From Bacteroidales bacterium (GTDB lineage Bacteria > Bacteroidota > Bacteroidia > Bacteroidales > JAIOZK01), in contig JAIOZK010000028.1 of NCBI GenBank assembly GCA_021740625.1, forward strand, positions 1 to 46,359: a stretch of DNA of 46,359 nt. The letters are read 5' to 3'. The notes beneath the pieces were generated by a model that worked only from the letters and a program-made list of their open reading frames with translations, made no database searches and was not told the DNA's origin. Each line of letters begins with the position of its first letter. Positions within the stretch are counted from its first letter, which is position 1. Positions 6,542 to 15,711 of the stretch are shown in pieces. Position numbers and translations under genes: made by a program.

Positions 6542-8641
6542 TCAATCCAGTTTTACCATGATTGCTTTGTGTCTGCCATCCAGGATCGTGCTGCCTGTTG
6601 CGGTAGATTCAGTTGTATATCTGCTGAAAGCATAATCTGAGATCTTTGAAGTGATCACGATTTTTCGGGGTGACAAAAGACTGTCAATTTCTTTTAGGGA
6701 CATCCGAAGATTATTTAAAAGCAAAACGCAGTCGATTTGGAGAGAATGAGGAAGCAGGCAATCAGCTTTTTTCTCAAGCAGCAAAAAGAGCTTGTTTTTG
6801 AAAATTAGAAAATTGCCTTTTTTATGCAGGTTATCAGAAGAAAAATCCTGGTTTGTCATGATAAACCGGGCAAGTTCAAGCTTACGTGCAACCCAGTTTT
6901 CTTTCACAGCATAGTTCAATCCGGATGTATTTCTCAGCGTACTGCTGTCAGTTAGGAAGAAATGTTGCTTTCCCTGAATGAAATCCACACCCATGCCTTT
7001 GTTGATGTTGTAGGCAATCATTTCAGCTTGACTGATTTCTGAGAATTTATTCAGGGTATTATACAACAATACGAGAAGCAATATAGACATTGCATATTTT
7101 ATCAGTTTATAATTCCGTTGAATGATCATCGTAAAAAACAACATCATGATAACATACAGGAAAAAGAGCTCTGTCTCACTCAGATAGACATCCCTGAAAG
7201 TGGAACCGGGTATGCTTTCTATAAATGCAACGGATTTGTGCAAAGATATGATCATGAATTTCAGGCTGAAGGAGAACACAATTTGTCCGATCTCAAAGAA
7301 AGAAAAAAGGATCAGCAGGATTCCGTTGAAAACAATGAGAAAGGACAGGGGGATGACCACCAGGTTGGTAAGCATGAAATAGTTGGGAAATAGATGAAAG
7401 TAATAAAGAGATATGGGAAATGTACCCATTGTTGCGGCTACGGAAACAGTGACAATTGCCCATGCACGATCGGGGAGCCAATGGCTGAAATAGAATAATC
7501 TGTAAAAAACCGGCTGCAACCAGACAATAAAGAAAACAGCAGTATAAGATAGCTGGAAACCAACTGAAAACAGAGACATTGGATCGATCAGGAGGATCAA
7601 AAAGGCTGAGGCAGCCAGGGTATTGTAAATATAGGATTGTCTGCGTATCATTTTCCCGGCAGCCACGAACGAGAACATGCTTGCCGCCCGCAAAACCGAA
7701 GGAGAGAACCCGGTGATGGCGGCATACAACCAGATGATCATGATTACCAGGATAGACCGGAGGAGATTCCCGTGTTTAAATTTTTTGAAGAAACCCAGCA
7801 GGCTGCTGAAAAACAGATATATGATCCCAACATGCAGCCCTGATACACAAAGTATGTGCATGGCACCTGCACCGGCAAAGGAAGCCCTGGTTTCAGGATC
7901 CAGGTCTTCATCAAAGCCCAGGATGATGGCCGCGGCAAGAGAATATTCTTTTGCATCCTGTTTTTTTCCTTTCAGGGACTTCAGGATGTGTTTGCGGATT
8001 TTTCGGATGTTTTGTTTTATGATATTTTGATTTCCCTTTTTGATAATGGTATATTGATCCTTGCCGGCATAACATTGTGCATAAAATCCCTTCCTGGCCA
8101 TGTATTGCTGATAATTGAAATCATGGGGATTGTCTGCATTGCGGATCCTGTTAAGAATACAAGTGCTAAAGAGGTAATCACCGGAACGGATGTTACTTGC
8201 TTTGCCGGATTTTTCAAGATACATTATCAGATTCAGATCAGTGTTCTGATATTTCAGGCTATCTTTCAGTAGGACCATCTTTGCTTTTACTTGATAGGAG
8301 TTCTTTTTTTCAACAACTTGATCCAGAACTTTGACGAGGATATTCTTTTTTTCCTGGAAAGGAATCTTTGGGATGTCTTCCTGGGACTTATTAATTTGCA
8401 GGGAAGTGATCTGGAATGACATCAGCATCAGGACAAAACTGCTGAGCAATCCAAAATAATGGCGATGGCGATACAATTGAAAAATGGCCGGGAAAAAGAT
8501 AAAAAAGCCTGAGAAACACAGGAGTAATATGATGGCCCAATTCAGAAGGAGGGAATATGCATTCAGGTAATCTGCCAGCCATATCCCGGCAATAAAGGGG
8601 ATTATTATTCGGACAAAGGGATATTGATGCCAGTGATTCAT
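6542..8641 (-). CDS. comEC: ComEC/Rec2-type competence membrane protein
   Basis: 699-residue polytopic inner membrane protein. The N-terminus has paired membrane helices, then a DUF4131-like soluble region (about 60-190), then the Competence domain with its hallmark HILCVSGLHVGIIYLFF and many membrane helices (about 230-520). In transformable bacteria ComEC carries single-stranded DNA into the cytoplasm. The C-terminal ~150 residues show no HxHxDH motif of the metallo-beta-lactamase domain of Bacillus ComEC, so this is the short form lacking an evident nuclease domain. It lies 55 nt after lpxB on the same strand and ahead of the response regulator. Confidence 0.92.
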   Translation of the reverse strand: MNHWHQYPFVRIIIPFIAGIWLADYLNAYSLLLNWAIILLLCFSGFFIFFPAIFQLYRHRHYFGLLSSFVLMLMSFQITSLQINKSQEDIPKIPFQEKKNILVKVLDQVVEKKNSYQVKAKMVLLKDSLKYQNTDLNLIMYLEKSGKASNIRSGDYLFSTCILNRIRNADNPHDFNYQQYMARKGFYAQCYAGKDQYTIIKKGNQNIIKQNIRKIRKHILKSLKGKKQDAKEYSLAAAIILGFDEDLDPETRASFAGAGAMHILCVSGLHVGIIYLFFSSLLGFFKKFKHGNLLRSILVIMIIWLYAAITGFSPSVLRAASMFSFVAAGKMIRRQSYIYNTLAASAFLILLIDPMSLFSVGFQLSYTAVFFIVWLQPVFYRLFYFSHWLPDRAWAIVTVSVAATMGTFPISLYYFHLFPNYFMLTNLVVIPLSFLIVFNGILLILFSFFEIGQIVFSFSLKFMIISLHKSVAFIESIPGSTFRDVYLSETELFFLYVIMMLFFTMIIQRNYKLIKYAMSILLLVLLYNTLNKFSEISQAEMIAYNINKGMGVDFIQGKQHFFLTDSSTLRNTSGLNYAVKENWVARKLELARFIMTNQDFSSDNLHKKGNFLIFKNKLFLLLEKKADCLLPHSLQIDCVLLLNNLRMSLKEIDSLLSPRKIVITSKISDYAFSRYTTESTATGSTILDGRHKAIMVKLD

Positions 8642-8696
8642 TTGCAGGGCTCTGTTTATTCCTTAATACCCTGCGGGGTGAAAATGTCCCGTTGTT

Positions 8697-9806
8697 TCAG
8701 ATATTTTCTGTAATGATCCTGGCGGCATTTGCCGAGGCTCCCTCTCCGCCCAGTTTTTCTTTCAGCATTTTGTATTCCGACTTTAGGTATTGTCTTTTTT
8801 CATTGTCGAAAAGCAGGGTTTTCAGCTCATTTTTCAGGTTTCTTACATTGAGCCTGTTCTGGATAAGTTCGGTCAACAAGGGTTTATCGGCGATCAGGTT
8901 TACCAGTGAGATATATTTTACATCGACAATGCGTCTTGCGATTTGATAGGAAATGGGATTTCCTTTGTAACAAACCACTTCCGGTATTTCCATCAATGCT
9001 GTTTCCAGGGTAGCTGTTCCGCTTGTGACACACGCGGCTTCTGCATTGTTCAGCAAATTGTAGGTCTGACTTTCGAGGAATTTGACATCGCTGTCGCGGG
9101 TGATTCTATCGTAAAATGACTGATCCACCGAAGGTGCGGCAGCAATCACAAACTGGTAATCCCTGAAGATGGGAACCATTTTCAGCATCACTTTCAGCAT
9201 TTTGCTGATCTCCTGCCGGCGGCTCCCGGGAAGCAAGGCAATGATGGGTCGTCCGTCAAGCTTGTTTTGCCGTATGAAATCCTGACGGTCTAGAAAAGAA
9301 TAATCAGCAATTGCATCCAGCAGGGGATGTCCCACAAAATCCACCTCGTAACCATATTGTTGGTAAAAATCCTTTTCGAAAGGAAGTATCACCATCATTT
9401 TATCAACTACGCGGCGGATGGTTTTGACCCTGCCTTTTTTCCAGGCCCATACCTGCGGCGAAACATAGTAGAATACCTTGAATGCTTTTTTGTGTGCGAA
9501 TTCGGCTATTCTCAGGTTGAATCCGGGGTAATCCACCAGGATGATGGCATCCGGCTGGTATTCAAGGATATCTTCTTTGCAGAAGCGTATATTCCGGGTG
9601 ATGGTCCTGATGTTGGCAGCAACTTCCACAAATCCCATGAAAGCGAGATCCCGGTAATGTTTCACCACCTCAGCTCCCTCTGCTTTCATGCGGTCGCCTC
9701 CCCAAACCCTGAATTTGGCCTTTGTATCAAGACTCATGATTTCTTTCATCAAGTTGGAGGCATGCAAGTCTCCCGAGGCTTCACCGGCAATGATATAGTA
9801 TTTCAT
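8697..9806 (-). CDS. lpxB: lipid-A-disaccharide synthase
   Basis: 369 residues, full-length GT19 glycosyltransferase. It joins UDP-2,3-diacylglucosamine and lipid X to make the beta-1,6 lipid A disaccharide at the inner face of the inner membrane. Hallmarks: N-terminal YYIIAGEASGDLHASNLM, VDYPGFNLRIAEFAHK, YYVSPQVWAWKKGRVKTI, LLPGSRRQEI and the nucleotide-sugar loop SGTATLETALMEIPEVVCYK. The start codon ATG at 9806 abuts the GEASGD motif correctly. It sits 16 nt after a small membrane protein gene in the surE-lpxB block, consistent with one envelope-biogenesis transcript. Confidence 0.97.
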   Translation of the reverse strand: MKYYIIAGEASGDLHASNLMKEIMSLDTKAKFRVWGGDRMKAEGAEVVKHYRDLAFMGFVEVAANIRTITRNIRFCKEDILEYQPDAIILVDYPGFNLRIAEFAHKKAFKVFYYVSPQVWAWKKGRVKTIRRVVDKMMVILPFEKDFYQQYGYEVDFVGHPLLDAIADYSFLDRQDFIRQNKLDGRPIIALLPGSRRQEISKMLKVMLKMVPIFRDYQFVIAAAPSVDQSFYDRITRDSDVKFLESQTYNLLNNAEAACVTSGTATLETALMEIPEVVCYKGNPISYQIARRIVDVKYISLVNLIADKPLLTELIQNRLNVRNLKNELKTLLFDNEKRQYLKSEYKMLKEKLGGEGASANAARIITENI

Positions 9807-9822
9807 GCGATCATTAAGTTCA

Positions 9823-10104
9823 TCAGTACATGGAAAAATAAACGATGGTATAGATCAGGAAAACAAAAAGAATTCCCCGGCCCGTCTGCTCAAGTTTGGC
9901 TGTTACAAAATAATACCGCAAGGGAAGGGCATTCATGAAAATGGCGATCAGGCGCATCACGTGGTCACGCATGAACATATCCAGGTTGAATAATTCGATG
10001 ATCAGTAGATTCAGTAAATTCAGCAATCCGTAGGCGATCAAAGGCACCAGCAAACCAATGATAACGCCGACAAAATGAGCATCCTTTTTGAAAAAATTAG
10101 CCAT
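9823..10104 (-). CDS. small conserved membrane protein between surE and lpxB
   Basis: 93 residues with two or three predicted membrane helices (about 11-38, 48-63 and 75-93) and a basic N-terminus (MANFFKKD). No enzyme motif is visible and I do not recognise a named domain. Its start overlaps the surE stop by 8 nt and lpxB follows 16 nt after its stop, so it is co-expressed with both. That position suggests an accessory role at the inner membrane, perhaps linked to lipid A synthesis, but this is inference only. Confidence 0.75.
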   Translation of the reverse strand: MANFFKKDAHFVGVIIGLLVPLIAYGLLNLLNLLIIELFNLDMFMRDHVMRLIAIFMNALPLRYYFVTAKLEQTGRGILFVFLIYTIVYFSMY

Positions 10105-10867
10105 TCAGTTTCCAGTTGTTTAGTTCGGATATGGCATGATGCGCTGTTAAATCAGTATGCACAGGCACTACTGACACAAAGTTATTCTCGAGTGCATGCT
10201 GATCGGTATCTTCTCCTTCATCTTTATTTTCAAAATGTCCTGTAAGCCAGTAGTAATCTCTTTTGGCGGGATCTCTTCTGGCATCGAATTTTCCTACCCA
10301 ACGGGCTTTGGCCTGTCTACATACCTTGATTCCCTTGATCTCTTCACCGTCTACCGCTGGAATATTCACATTCAGGCAGATTCCAGTGGGCAGTCCGTGC
10401 TCCAGGACATTTCCTGCTATTTTTTGAACGTAGGGTTCACAATGGTTGAATTCGGCTTTGAAGCTGTAATCCAGCAAAGAGAACCCAATTGATGGGACAT
10501 CATCGATGCAGCCCTCCAGCACTGCAGCCATGGTGCCCGAATAAATCACATTGATGGAAGCATTGGATCCGTGGTTGATACCGGAGACCAGCAGGTCAGG
10601 CTTGTGACCGATCACCACTTCTATGCCCAGCTTTGCACAATCTACAGGGGTTCCGTCGCAGACATATTCTTCATAACCAGCTTCCTTATGCAGCTCTCTT
10701 ACACGCAGAGGAGTTCTTACAGTAATGGCATGTCCCGTACCGGACATGATCCTGTCGCTGGCCACCACGTAAACATTGCCCAGTTTGCGCATGAATTCAA
10801 TCAGTTTGCGCAATCCGGGTGCTTCAACACCATCATCATTTGTAACCAGAATCTTTGGTTTTGCCAT
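10097..10867 (-). CDS. surE: 5'/3'-nucleotidase SurE
   Basis: 256-residue metal-dependent phosphatase that removes phosphate from nucleoside 5' and 3' monophosphates. The N-terminal KILVTNDDGVEAPGLRKL carries the two metal-binding aspartates of the family. SDRIMSGTGHAITV and LLVSGINHGSNA supply further active-site Ser and Asn residues. The length is typical for Bacteroidota SurE. It begins 2 nt after the DUF502 stop and its end overlaps the next small gene, so it is an internal gene of an operon. Confidence 0.97.
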   Translation of the reverse strand: MAKPKILVTNDDGVEAPGLRKLIEFMRKLGNVYVVASDRIMSGTGHAITVRTPLRVRELHKEAGYEEYVCDGTPVDCAKLGIEVVIGHKPDLLVSGINHGSNASINVIYSGTMAAVLEGCIDDVPSIGFSLLDYSFKAEFNHCEPYVQKIAGNVLEHGLPTGICLNVNIPAVDGEEIKGIKVCRQAKARWVGKFDARRDPAKRDYYWLTGHFENKDEGEDTDQHALENNFVSVVPVHTDLTAHHAISELNNWKLNG

Positions 10868-10869
10868 GC

Positions 10870-11475
10870 TTATTTTTGTTCTTTTGATTCTATATCCGTT
10901 ATTCCGGCAGAAATGATGAACTTCATCACGTCAGCCGATTTGGCATTCAGCTTAACTATATTTTCAACAGGTACAACAAATAAATTGCCCGAAAAATTGT
11001 ACGAATGTGGCAAATATACCGCAACCTTTTCTCCGCCAATCCCGAGCAGGCTTAAGTCCCTGTTGGTTACAAAACCGATCTTATGCAGATCTGTTTCTCT
11101 GTTGATCTTGATCAGGACGGGTTCTGTAAATCGTTTTTTCTGACCGACAAAAGCTGAAAAAATATCTTTCAATGAAGTATAAATGATCTTGATCAGTGGC
11201 GCCCTGCTGATCAGCCGGTCGAAATACCGCACTATAGGGCGAAACAAAATACTGGAACCCAAAAATCCAATGAGCGTTAATCCAACAAAAATAACCAATA
11301 TCCCCAAACCGGGTATGGTAACACCCAGCAAATCGGCAATGTATTTATCAAGCAAGCTGTCGACATAAACAAATGAAATGTAGATGATGTACAGGGTAAT
11401 GCTGACAGGTGCGAGGTACAGAAGTCCCTGCAAAAAATACCTGCCGATTTGCTTGCCGAATGATTTGGATTTCAT
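10870..11475 (-). CDS. DUF502 family membrane protein
   Basis: 201 residues. Two membrane helices at about 15-38 and 52-78 (GLGILVIFVGLTLIGFLGSS) are followed by a cytoplasmic portion with the DUF502 hallmarks LIKIIYTSLKDIFSAFVGQ and VAVYLPHSYNFSGNLFVVP. The biochemical function of DUF502 is unknown; it is widespread in bacteria and plants. Its stop is 2 nt before surE, suggesting translational coupling. The 173 bp upstream (11476-11648) hold no other gene and probably contain the promoter for this gene and the genes after it, although no clear TAnnTTTG element was found there. Confidence 0.92.
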   Translation of the reverse strand: MKSKSFGKQIGRYFLQGLLYLAPVSITLYIIYISFVYVDSLLDKYIADLLGVTIPGLGILVIFVGLTLIGFLGSSILFRPIVRYFDRLISRAPLIKIIYTSLKDIFSAFVGQKKRFTEPVLIKINRETDLHKIGFVTNRDLSLLGIGGEKVAVYLPHSYNFSGNLFVVPVENIVKLNAKSADVMKFIISAGITDIESKEQK

Positions 11476-11648
11476 AATATCTGCTGTTTAATAATAGTAA
11501 ACCAAATTAATCATTTTTTCAGACAGGTAATTGTTTTGATGAACCGGATAATTATTTTGCCCTGTGAAAACATGCATTGGTTTTCCGCACCCTGAAAGGG
11601 CAGCATGATTCAAGGATTAAATTTAATATGCAAAACATACACGGTAGT

Positions 11649-12230
11649 TCAGAGCTTCTTCAGCTCTTCATACAAGCGCTGCACAGGCAGTCCCATCACA
11701 TTGTAAAAAGATCCCCTGATACAGTCTATGCCGATATAACCAATCCATTCCTGTATGCCATACGCGCCGGCTTTGTCGTAAGGTTGGTAATTTTCGATGT
11801 AATAGCGGATTTCCTGCTCGCTGAGCTTTTTGAAATGTACTTCTGTTTCAACCGAAAAAGATGTATTTAAATCCTTTGTCATTATACATACTCCGGATAC
11901 AACGGTATGCCAGTGACCGGATAAGGAAGATATGGTTTTGAAGGCATCAACGAAGTTTTCCGGTTTGCCCAGGATCCTGTTCCGCAAATACACCATGGTA
12001 TCTGCAGTGATGATGAGTTCATTATCCAGTTGAGATATCATTGAAAAGGCATTTGCTTTTTTCTCTGCCAGGAATATCGATGCATCTTTCGGGTTCATAT
12101 TTATATCCATACTTTCGTCAACATCCACCGATGCAGTTTCGAAATCTACATCAAGCATTTTGAGCAGGTTTCTCCTCCGGGGTGACTGAGAAGCCAGGAT
12201 GATCCTGTATTTCTTCAGGTTGTCGAGCAT
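11649..12230 (-). CDS. maf: Maf-like nucleotide pyrophosphatase
   Basis: 193 residues, the usual Maf length. Family motifs: the substrate-loop ASQSPRRRNLLKML near the N-terminus, VDESMD, KKANAF, ITADTMVYL with the catalytic Asp, GKPENFVDAF, YDKAGAYGIQEW and VMGLPVQRLYEEL. Maf proteins hydrolyse non-canonical or methylated NTPs to monophosphates. The ATG at 12230 is chosen because it lies 1 nt beyond the UbiA-like stop and places the ASxSPRR loop at the normal distance; an ATG at 12242 would overlap the upstream gene by 11 nt. It is the last gene of a four-gene minus-strand set. Confidence 0.95.
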   Translation of the reverse strand: MLDNLKKYRIILASQSPRRRNLLKMLDVDFETASVDVDESMDINMNPKDASIFLAEKKANAFSMISQLDNELIITADTMVYLRNRILGKPENFVDAFKTISSLSGHWHTVVSGVCIMTKDLNTSFSVETEVHFKKLSEQEIRYYIENYQPYDKAGAYGIQEWIGYIGIDCIRGSFYNVMGLPVQRLYEELKKL

Positions 12231-12231
12231 A

Positions 12232-13188
12232 TTATAAATCAAGGTAGATCAGTTGCATGGATAAAATACCGGCCAGCATAATGATTTTGCTGAGGCCGCT
12301 TAAAAATTTGTAATCTTCACTTTTGCTGGAGGAAAACAGTTTTAGGAGCAGGTAGATCAGCAGGAACTGCACAGCAATCAGCAAGTACCATACGGCATAA
12401 TGAAATCCATGTCTGTACAAGTAGTATTGGGCATAAGCCAGGCAAAACATGGTAATGAAGGTAACCCCTGCTGCAACAAAACTGCTTTTCCGGTTTCCGA
12501 TCACAACCGGCATGGTCTTGGAGCCAATCCTGCGATCCCCTTCGATGTCCTGCATATCTTTGATCATCTCTCTAAGCAGTGATGTAAGGAATGCAAAGGC
12601 AGAAAAACCCCACACCATGATATTAATTTTGTGGAAAACAGCCTGGGCTTCCAGAAAGTTTCCGGGTTCTGTGCGCAGGGCGAAGAATTCAAAAAGCCAG
12701 ACGATGAATACTGTAAAACCCGATAGAATCCCTACCACCAGGTTTCCCCAGAAAACCATGTTTTTATAGCGCGCAGAATAATAGTAAAGCATGATGATGA
12801 TAATGGGAAAGATCAGCCCGATTTGGAAGGATTGCAAGCGGTAAGCCAGGTACAACCCAATTCCAATGGCAATGCCATTGAGCAGGTAATAGATAATTTT
12901 GGCATGTTCGAAGCGGATCTTTTTCCCGATGATCACCTTATGTGGTTTGTTCACCCTGTCGGCATCCACATCGAAATAATCATTGATCATATAACCGGCT
13001 GCTGCAATGATCATGGTGGTGATCACAAGCAATATAAAATCGAAGAGGGTCATTACAGGATATACCTCCCGGTATCCCAGAAGGGGAATAATGATAAAAT
13101 ATCTGATCATCACTTGCGTGAGTGCGATGATCAGTAAATTTAACGGCCTTATCAGTTTAAGTAAGTATTTCATTGCTTTATTTACCAT
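12232..13188 (-). CDS. UbiA-family prenyltransferase (geranylgeranylglycerol-phosphate type)
   Basis: 318-residue integral membrane enzyme with about eight helices. The two Asp-rich Mg-prenyl diphosphate motifs are clear: NDYFDVDADRVNKPHK (about 65-80) and LREMIKDMQDIEGDRRIGSKTMP (about 205-227). UbiA enzymes transfer prenyl chains to an acceptor. Bacteroidota copies of this type are usually annotated as geranylgeranylglycerol-phosphate geranylgeranyltransferase, but the true acceptor cannot be read from sequence. Its start overlaps the KdsC-like stop by 7 nt; a second Met five codons in (13173) is an alternative. maf follows 1 nt after its stop. Confidence 0.92.
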   Translation of the reverse strand: MVNKAMKYLLKLIRPLNLLIIALTQVMIRYFIIIPLLGYREVYPVMTLFDFILLVITTMIIAAAGYMINDYFDVDADRVNKPHKVIIGKKIRFEHAKIIYYLLNGIAIGIGLYLAYRLQSFQIGLIFPIIIIMLYYYSARYKNMVFWGNLVVGILSGFTVFIVWLFEFFALRTEPGNFLEAQAVFHKINIMVWGFSAFAFLTSLLREMIKDMQDIEGDRRIGSKTMPVVIGNRKSSFVAAGVTFITMFCLAYAQYYLYRHGFHYAVWYLLIAVQFLLIYLLLKLFSSSKSEDYKFLSGLSKIIMLAGILSMQLIYLDL

Positions 13189-13703
13189 TCATGTGCATCA
13201 TTGTCCATCCATTTGCCCTGAACTTTCATAACCTGTTCAATGATTTCGCGAACACAGCCTTCACCGCCTTTGTAGTGGGAAACATAGTCGGATATGGCTT
13301 TGATCTCCTCGGCGGCATCGGCAGGACAGGTGGCTACGCCTACTTCTTTCATAATCGCATAATCGGGAATATCATCTCCCATATACAAAACATTCTGCAA
13401 TTCCAGCTTATGCTTATTGATATAATCATCAAATATTTCCAGTTTGTTGTTTGCGCCCAGAAAAATATCTGTCACCTTCAGGGCACTCAGCCGGCGGTGT
13501 ATGGTTTTTGATTTGCCACCCGAAATGATGGCAATCCTGTAACCCTTTTTTACGGCAAGCTGTATGGCATATCCATCTTTTACATTGGCCGTTCGCAGTG
13601 GTTCATCGTTTTCCGTCAGGATCAAGATACCATTGGTCATAACGCCATCGTAATCCAGGATAAAAGTATTGATATTTTTCAGCAGTTCTTTGTAACTGGT
13701 CAT
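13182..13703 (-). CDS. KdsC-like HAD-superfamily phosphatase
   Basis: 173-residue cap-less HAD hydrolase. Motif I is FILDYDGVMTNG with nucleophile D17 and D19. Motif II lies near IAIISGGKS, Lys in KVTDIFLGANNKLEIFDDY, and motif III is YMGDDIPDYAIMKEVGVATCPADA. This matches 3-deoxy-D-manno-octulosonate 8-phosphate phosphatases, which supply Kdo for the LPS core, consistent with lpxB in the same block. It lies 12 nt downstream of the DUF2520 gene. A different sugar-phosphate substrate cannot be excluded. Confidence 0.93.
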   Translation of the reverse strand: MTSYKELLKNINTFILDYDGVMTNGILILTENDEPLRTANVKDGYAIQLAVKKGYRIAIISGGKSKTIHRRLSALKVTDIFLGANNKLEIFDDYINKHKLELQNVLYMGDDIPDYAIMKEVGVATCPADAAEEIKAISDYVSHYKGGEGCVREIIEQVMKVQGKWMDNDAHEW

Positions 13704-13715
13704 GTTTTTTTCCTT

Positions 13716-14498
13716 TTACTTTTTATGTCTTTTGATGATATTGTCAGTGATTTGTTGATAGAGTTCTTTGTATTCAGGAAAATCATTCAGTACATCCAGA
13801 TGTTTTGCAAGTGTCTGATGATCTTTGCGCAAAGCAGGACCTGTTTGAGCTTTCAGTGGGTCATGCCGGAGGATCTTTTCCGCCACCTCCTGGATGATGG
13901 GTTTCATTATATTGAAGGATATTCCTTTGCTCTCCAGGATATCGGCAGAAATAGAATACATATGATTGGCGAAATTCGAAGCAAAAACTGCTGCCGTATG
14001 AATGATAAGCCTTTGGTTGCTGTTTACTTCGCGTACATCTCCAGAGATTTTTCGGGCAAGATCCTTCAGGCGCAGGAGACTTGCCTGCTCGTTTGCTTCT
14101 ATGCATACCGGGGTCTTGTTAAAATCCACTGCCTTTTCTTTTGAAAAAGTATTCAGGGGATACAAAACCCCGTACTTGTTAAAATGATTGTTTAAAAGTT
14201 CCATGGCTACTGAACCTGAAGTATGCACAATCATCTTATCCTTTATGTCAAGTTTATTGCTCACTTCACCTATGGCCTTGTCGGAAACAGCGATGATGTA
14301 TAGATCCGCATCCGGATTTATCCTTGTAAAATCATTGATCGCTCCGGCCCTTACCTTTTTCGCCAATTTTATTGCATTTTCCTGATGCCGGGAACAAACC
14401 TGCAGAATCTCAATGTTAGCATTATGCAAAGCGATTGCCAGCCTGCTGGCAAGATTTCCCGAACCTATTATTATGATATTTCTGATTGGATCCTGCAT
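13716..14498 (-). CDS. Rossmann-fold/DUF2520 (ProC-like) oxidoreductase-type protein
   Basis: 260 residues. The N-terminal Rossmann domain shows IIIIGSGNLASRLAIALHNA and IIAVSDKAIGEVSNKL. The C-terminal helical part corresponds to DUF2520, with HTAAVFASNFANHMYSI. The layout resembles F420- or NADP-dependent ProC-like reductases, but the substrate is unknown. It is the first gene of the minus-strand block that continues with the KdsC-like, UbiA-like and maf genes. The gap to the divergent CarH-like gene is 108 bp and must hold both promoters. Confidence 0.88.
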   Translation of the reverse strand: MQDPIRNIIIIGSGNLASRLAIALHNANIEILQVCSRHQENAIKLAKKVRAGAINDFTRINPDADLYIIAVSDKAIGEVSNKLDIKDKMIVHTSGSVAMELLNNHFNKYGVLYPLNTFSKEKAVDFNKTPVCIEANEQASLLRLKDLARKISGDVREVNSNQRLIIHTAAVFASNFANHMYSISADILESKGISFNIMKPIIQEVAEKILRHDPLKAQTGPALRKDHQTLAKHLDVLNDFPEYKELYQQITDNIIKRHKK

Positions 14499-14559
14499 TG
14501 ATTTCGCGAAATTACGAATTTAGACAGGATTTTAAATATTTTGATGTTGATTGAACAAT

Positions 14560-14567
14560 TATCTTTG
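14560..14567 (+). promoter_or_regulatory. TAnnTTTG -7 element of the CarH-like gene
   Basis: TATCTTTG matches the Bacteroidota -7 consensus and lies 39 nt ahead of the ATG at 14607. A TTTTG sits 16 nt upstream, shorter than the usual 19-21 nt spacing, so the -33 box is uncertain. Confidence 0.55.
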
Positions 14568-14606
14568 CCACATGTTAGCTGTTCGTAATTTTTATGATAT
14601 AATCAA

Positions 14607-15500
14607 ATGGCGAGCTATTCAATAAAAGATCTGGAAAACTTAACGGGAATCAAGGCGCATACCATAAGGATGTGGGAAAAGAGATATGAACTTGTGGAGC
14701 CACGGCGGACAGAGACCAACATCAGGTGTTATACGGATGAAGACCTGAAGAAACTTCTGAATGTTTCTATATTGAATCGTCATGGAATTAAGATTTCCAA
14801 GCTGGCCCACTTATCGAATGAGGAGTTGGGTGAAAAGATCATACAGCTTACCCGCAAACACTCCGATTTTGATTCCCAGATCGAAAGCCTTGTTGTTTCC
14901 ATGATCGAGCTGGATGAAGAAAAGTATGAGAAGATTCTTACCACTGCCATTATACGATTTGGATTTGAGGATACCATATTTAATATACTTTATCCCTTTT
15001 TTGAAAAAGTTGGTCTTTTATGGCAGGCAGGAACCATCAATCCGGCGCAGGAACATTTTATCAGCAACCTGATCAAACAAAAGCTGATGGTCGCCATCGA
15101 CAGCATCAGCCTAAACAAATACAAGGGTTCCAAAACATTTTTACTCTTTTTACCGGAATGGGAACTGCATGAGCTGGGACTGCTGGTTTACTATTATTTC
15201 ATCAAGAAGAAAGGACATAAAGTAGTTTACCTTGGGCAGGCCGTACCCGAAAATGATTTGTTCAAGGTTGCAGATGTTGTGCGACCCGATGTTTACATTA
15301 CCTCTTTTACTTCTTCTGCAGAAAAAGGGAAAATACTTTCCCTGCTTGAAGATCTCTCCGATTACGCAAAAGATAATCAAATATTTGTTGGAGGACTACA
15401 ACTGAAGGAACTGAATTTTAAACTGCCTTCCAACGTTAAAGTGCTTCCAAGTGCGAAGATTTTCAAAGAAGAAATTGAGGATATTTCCCTGAAAAGTTAA
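14607..15500 (+). CDS. CarH/LitR-like B12-dependent MerR regulator
   Basis: 297 residues in three parts. A MerR winged helix-turn-helix (about 1-70: YSIKDLENLTGIKAHTIRMW, then EKRYELVEPRRTETNIRCY) is followed by a four-helix cap and a Rossmann-type cobalamin-binding domain. The photoreceptor signatures of CarH are intact: W139-x9-E149-H150 (LWQAGTINPAQEH), which shields the upper face of adenosylcobalamin, and the lower-ligand motif E186-L-H188-E-L-G191. Family knowledge: AdoCbl-bound CarH is a repressing tetramer that light breaks apart. It sits directly upstream of an ECF sigma factor in the same direction, the order seen before carotenoid genes in many Bacteroidota, but no crt gene follows here. 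Confidence 0.93.
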   Translation: MASYSIKDLENLTGIKAHTIRMWEKRYELVEPRRTETNIRCYTDEDLKKLLNVSILNRHGIKISKLAHLSNEELGEKIIQLTRKHSDFDSQIESLVVSMIELDEEKYEKILTTAIIRFGFEDTIFNILYPFFEKVGLLWQAGTINPAQEHFISNLIKQKLMVAIDSISLNKYKGSKTFLLFLPEWELHELGLLVYYYFIKKKGHKVVYLGQAVPENDLFKVADVVRPDVYITSFTSSAEKGKILSLLEDLSDYAKDNQIFVGGLQLKELNFKLPSNVKVLPSAKIFKEEIEDISLKS

Positions 15501-15646
15501 ACAAGCATTTCTTTTTTTTATCTTTTTATTCTGCTTTTTTACCCTTTATACATTGCTAAATAATTGTTATATATCTGGCAAACAGTATTATAACTCCTTC
15601 TTTTGTTTTGTTTAAAGATTGTTAACGATTATTTAACATATTAATA

Positions 15647-15679
15647 CTTGACAAAACAATCCATTTATGTTTAAATTTG
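15647..15679 (+). promoter_or_regulatory. promoter of the ECF sigma factor gene
   Basis: CTTG (15647-15650) and TAAATTTG (15672-15679) are separated by 21 nt, the normal Bacteroidota TTG-N19-21-TAnnTTTG arrangement. The in-frame ATG at 15667 falls inside the -7 region, so translation must begin at the ATG at 15712. Candidate target for CarH repression. Confidence 0.7.
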
Positions 15680-15711
15680 TTGGCGAAACATTAAACAAAA
15701 AATCAAAAGTT

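Noticed and set aside
15501-15711. Possible tRNA or riboswitch in the AT-rich gap before the ECF sigma gene
   Set aside because: No cloverleaf or conserved B12/TPP elements are visible; the sequence is AT-rich promoter DNA.
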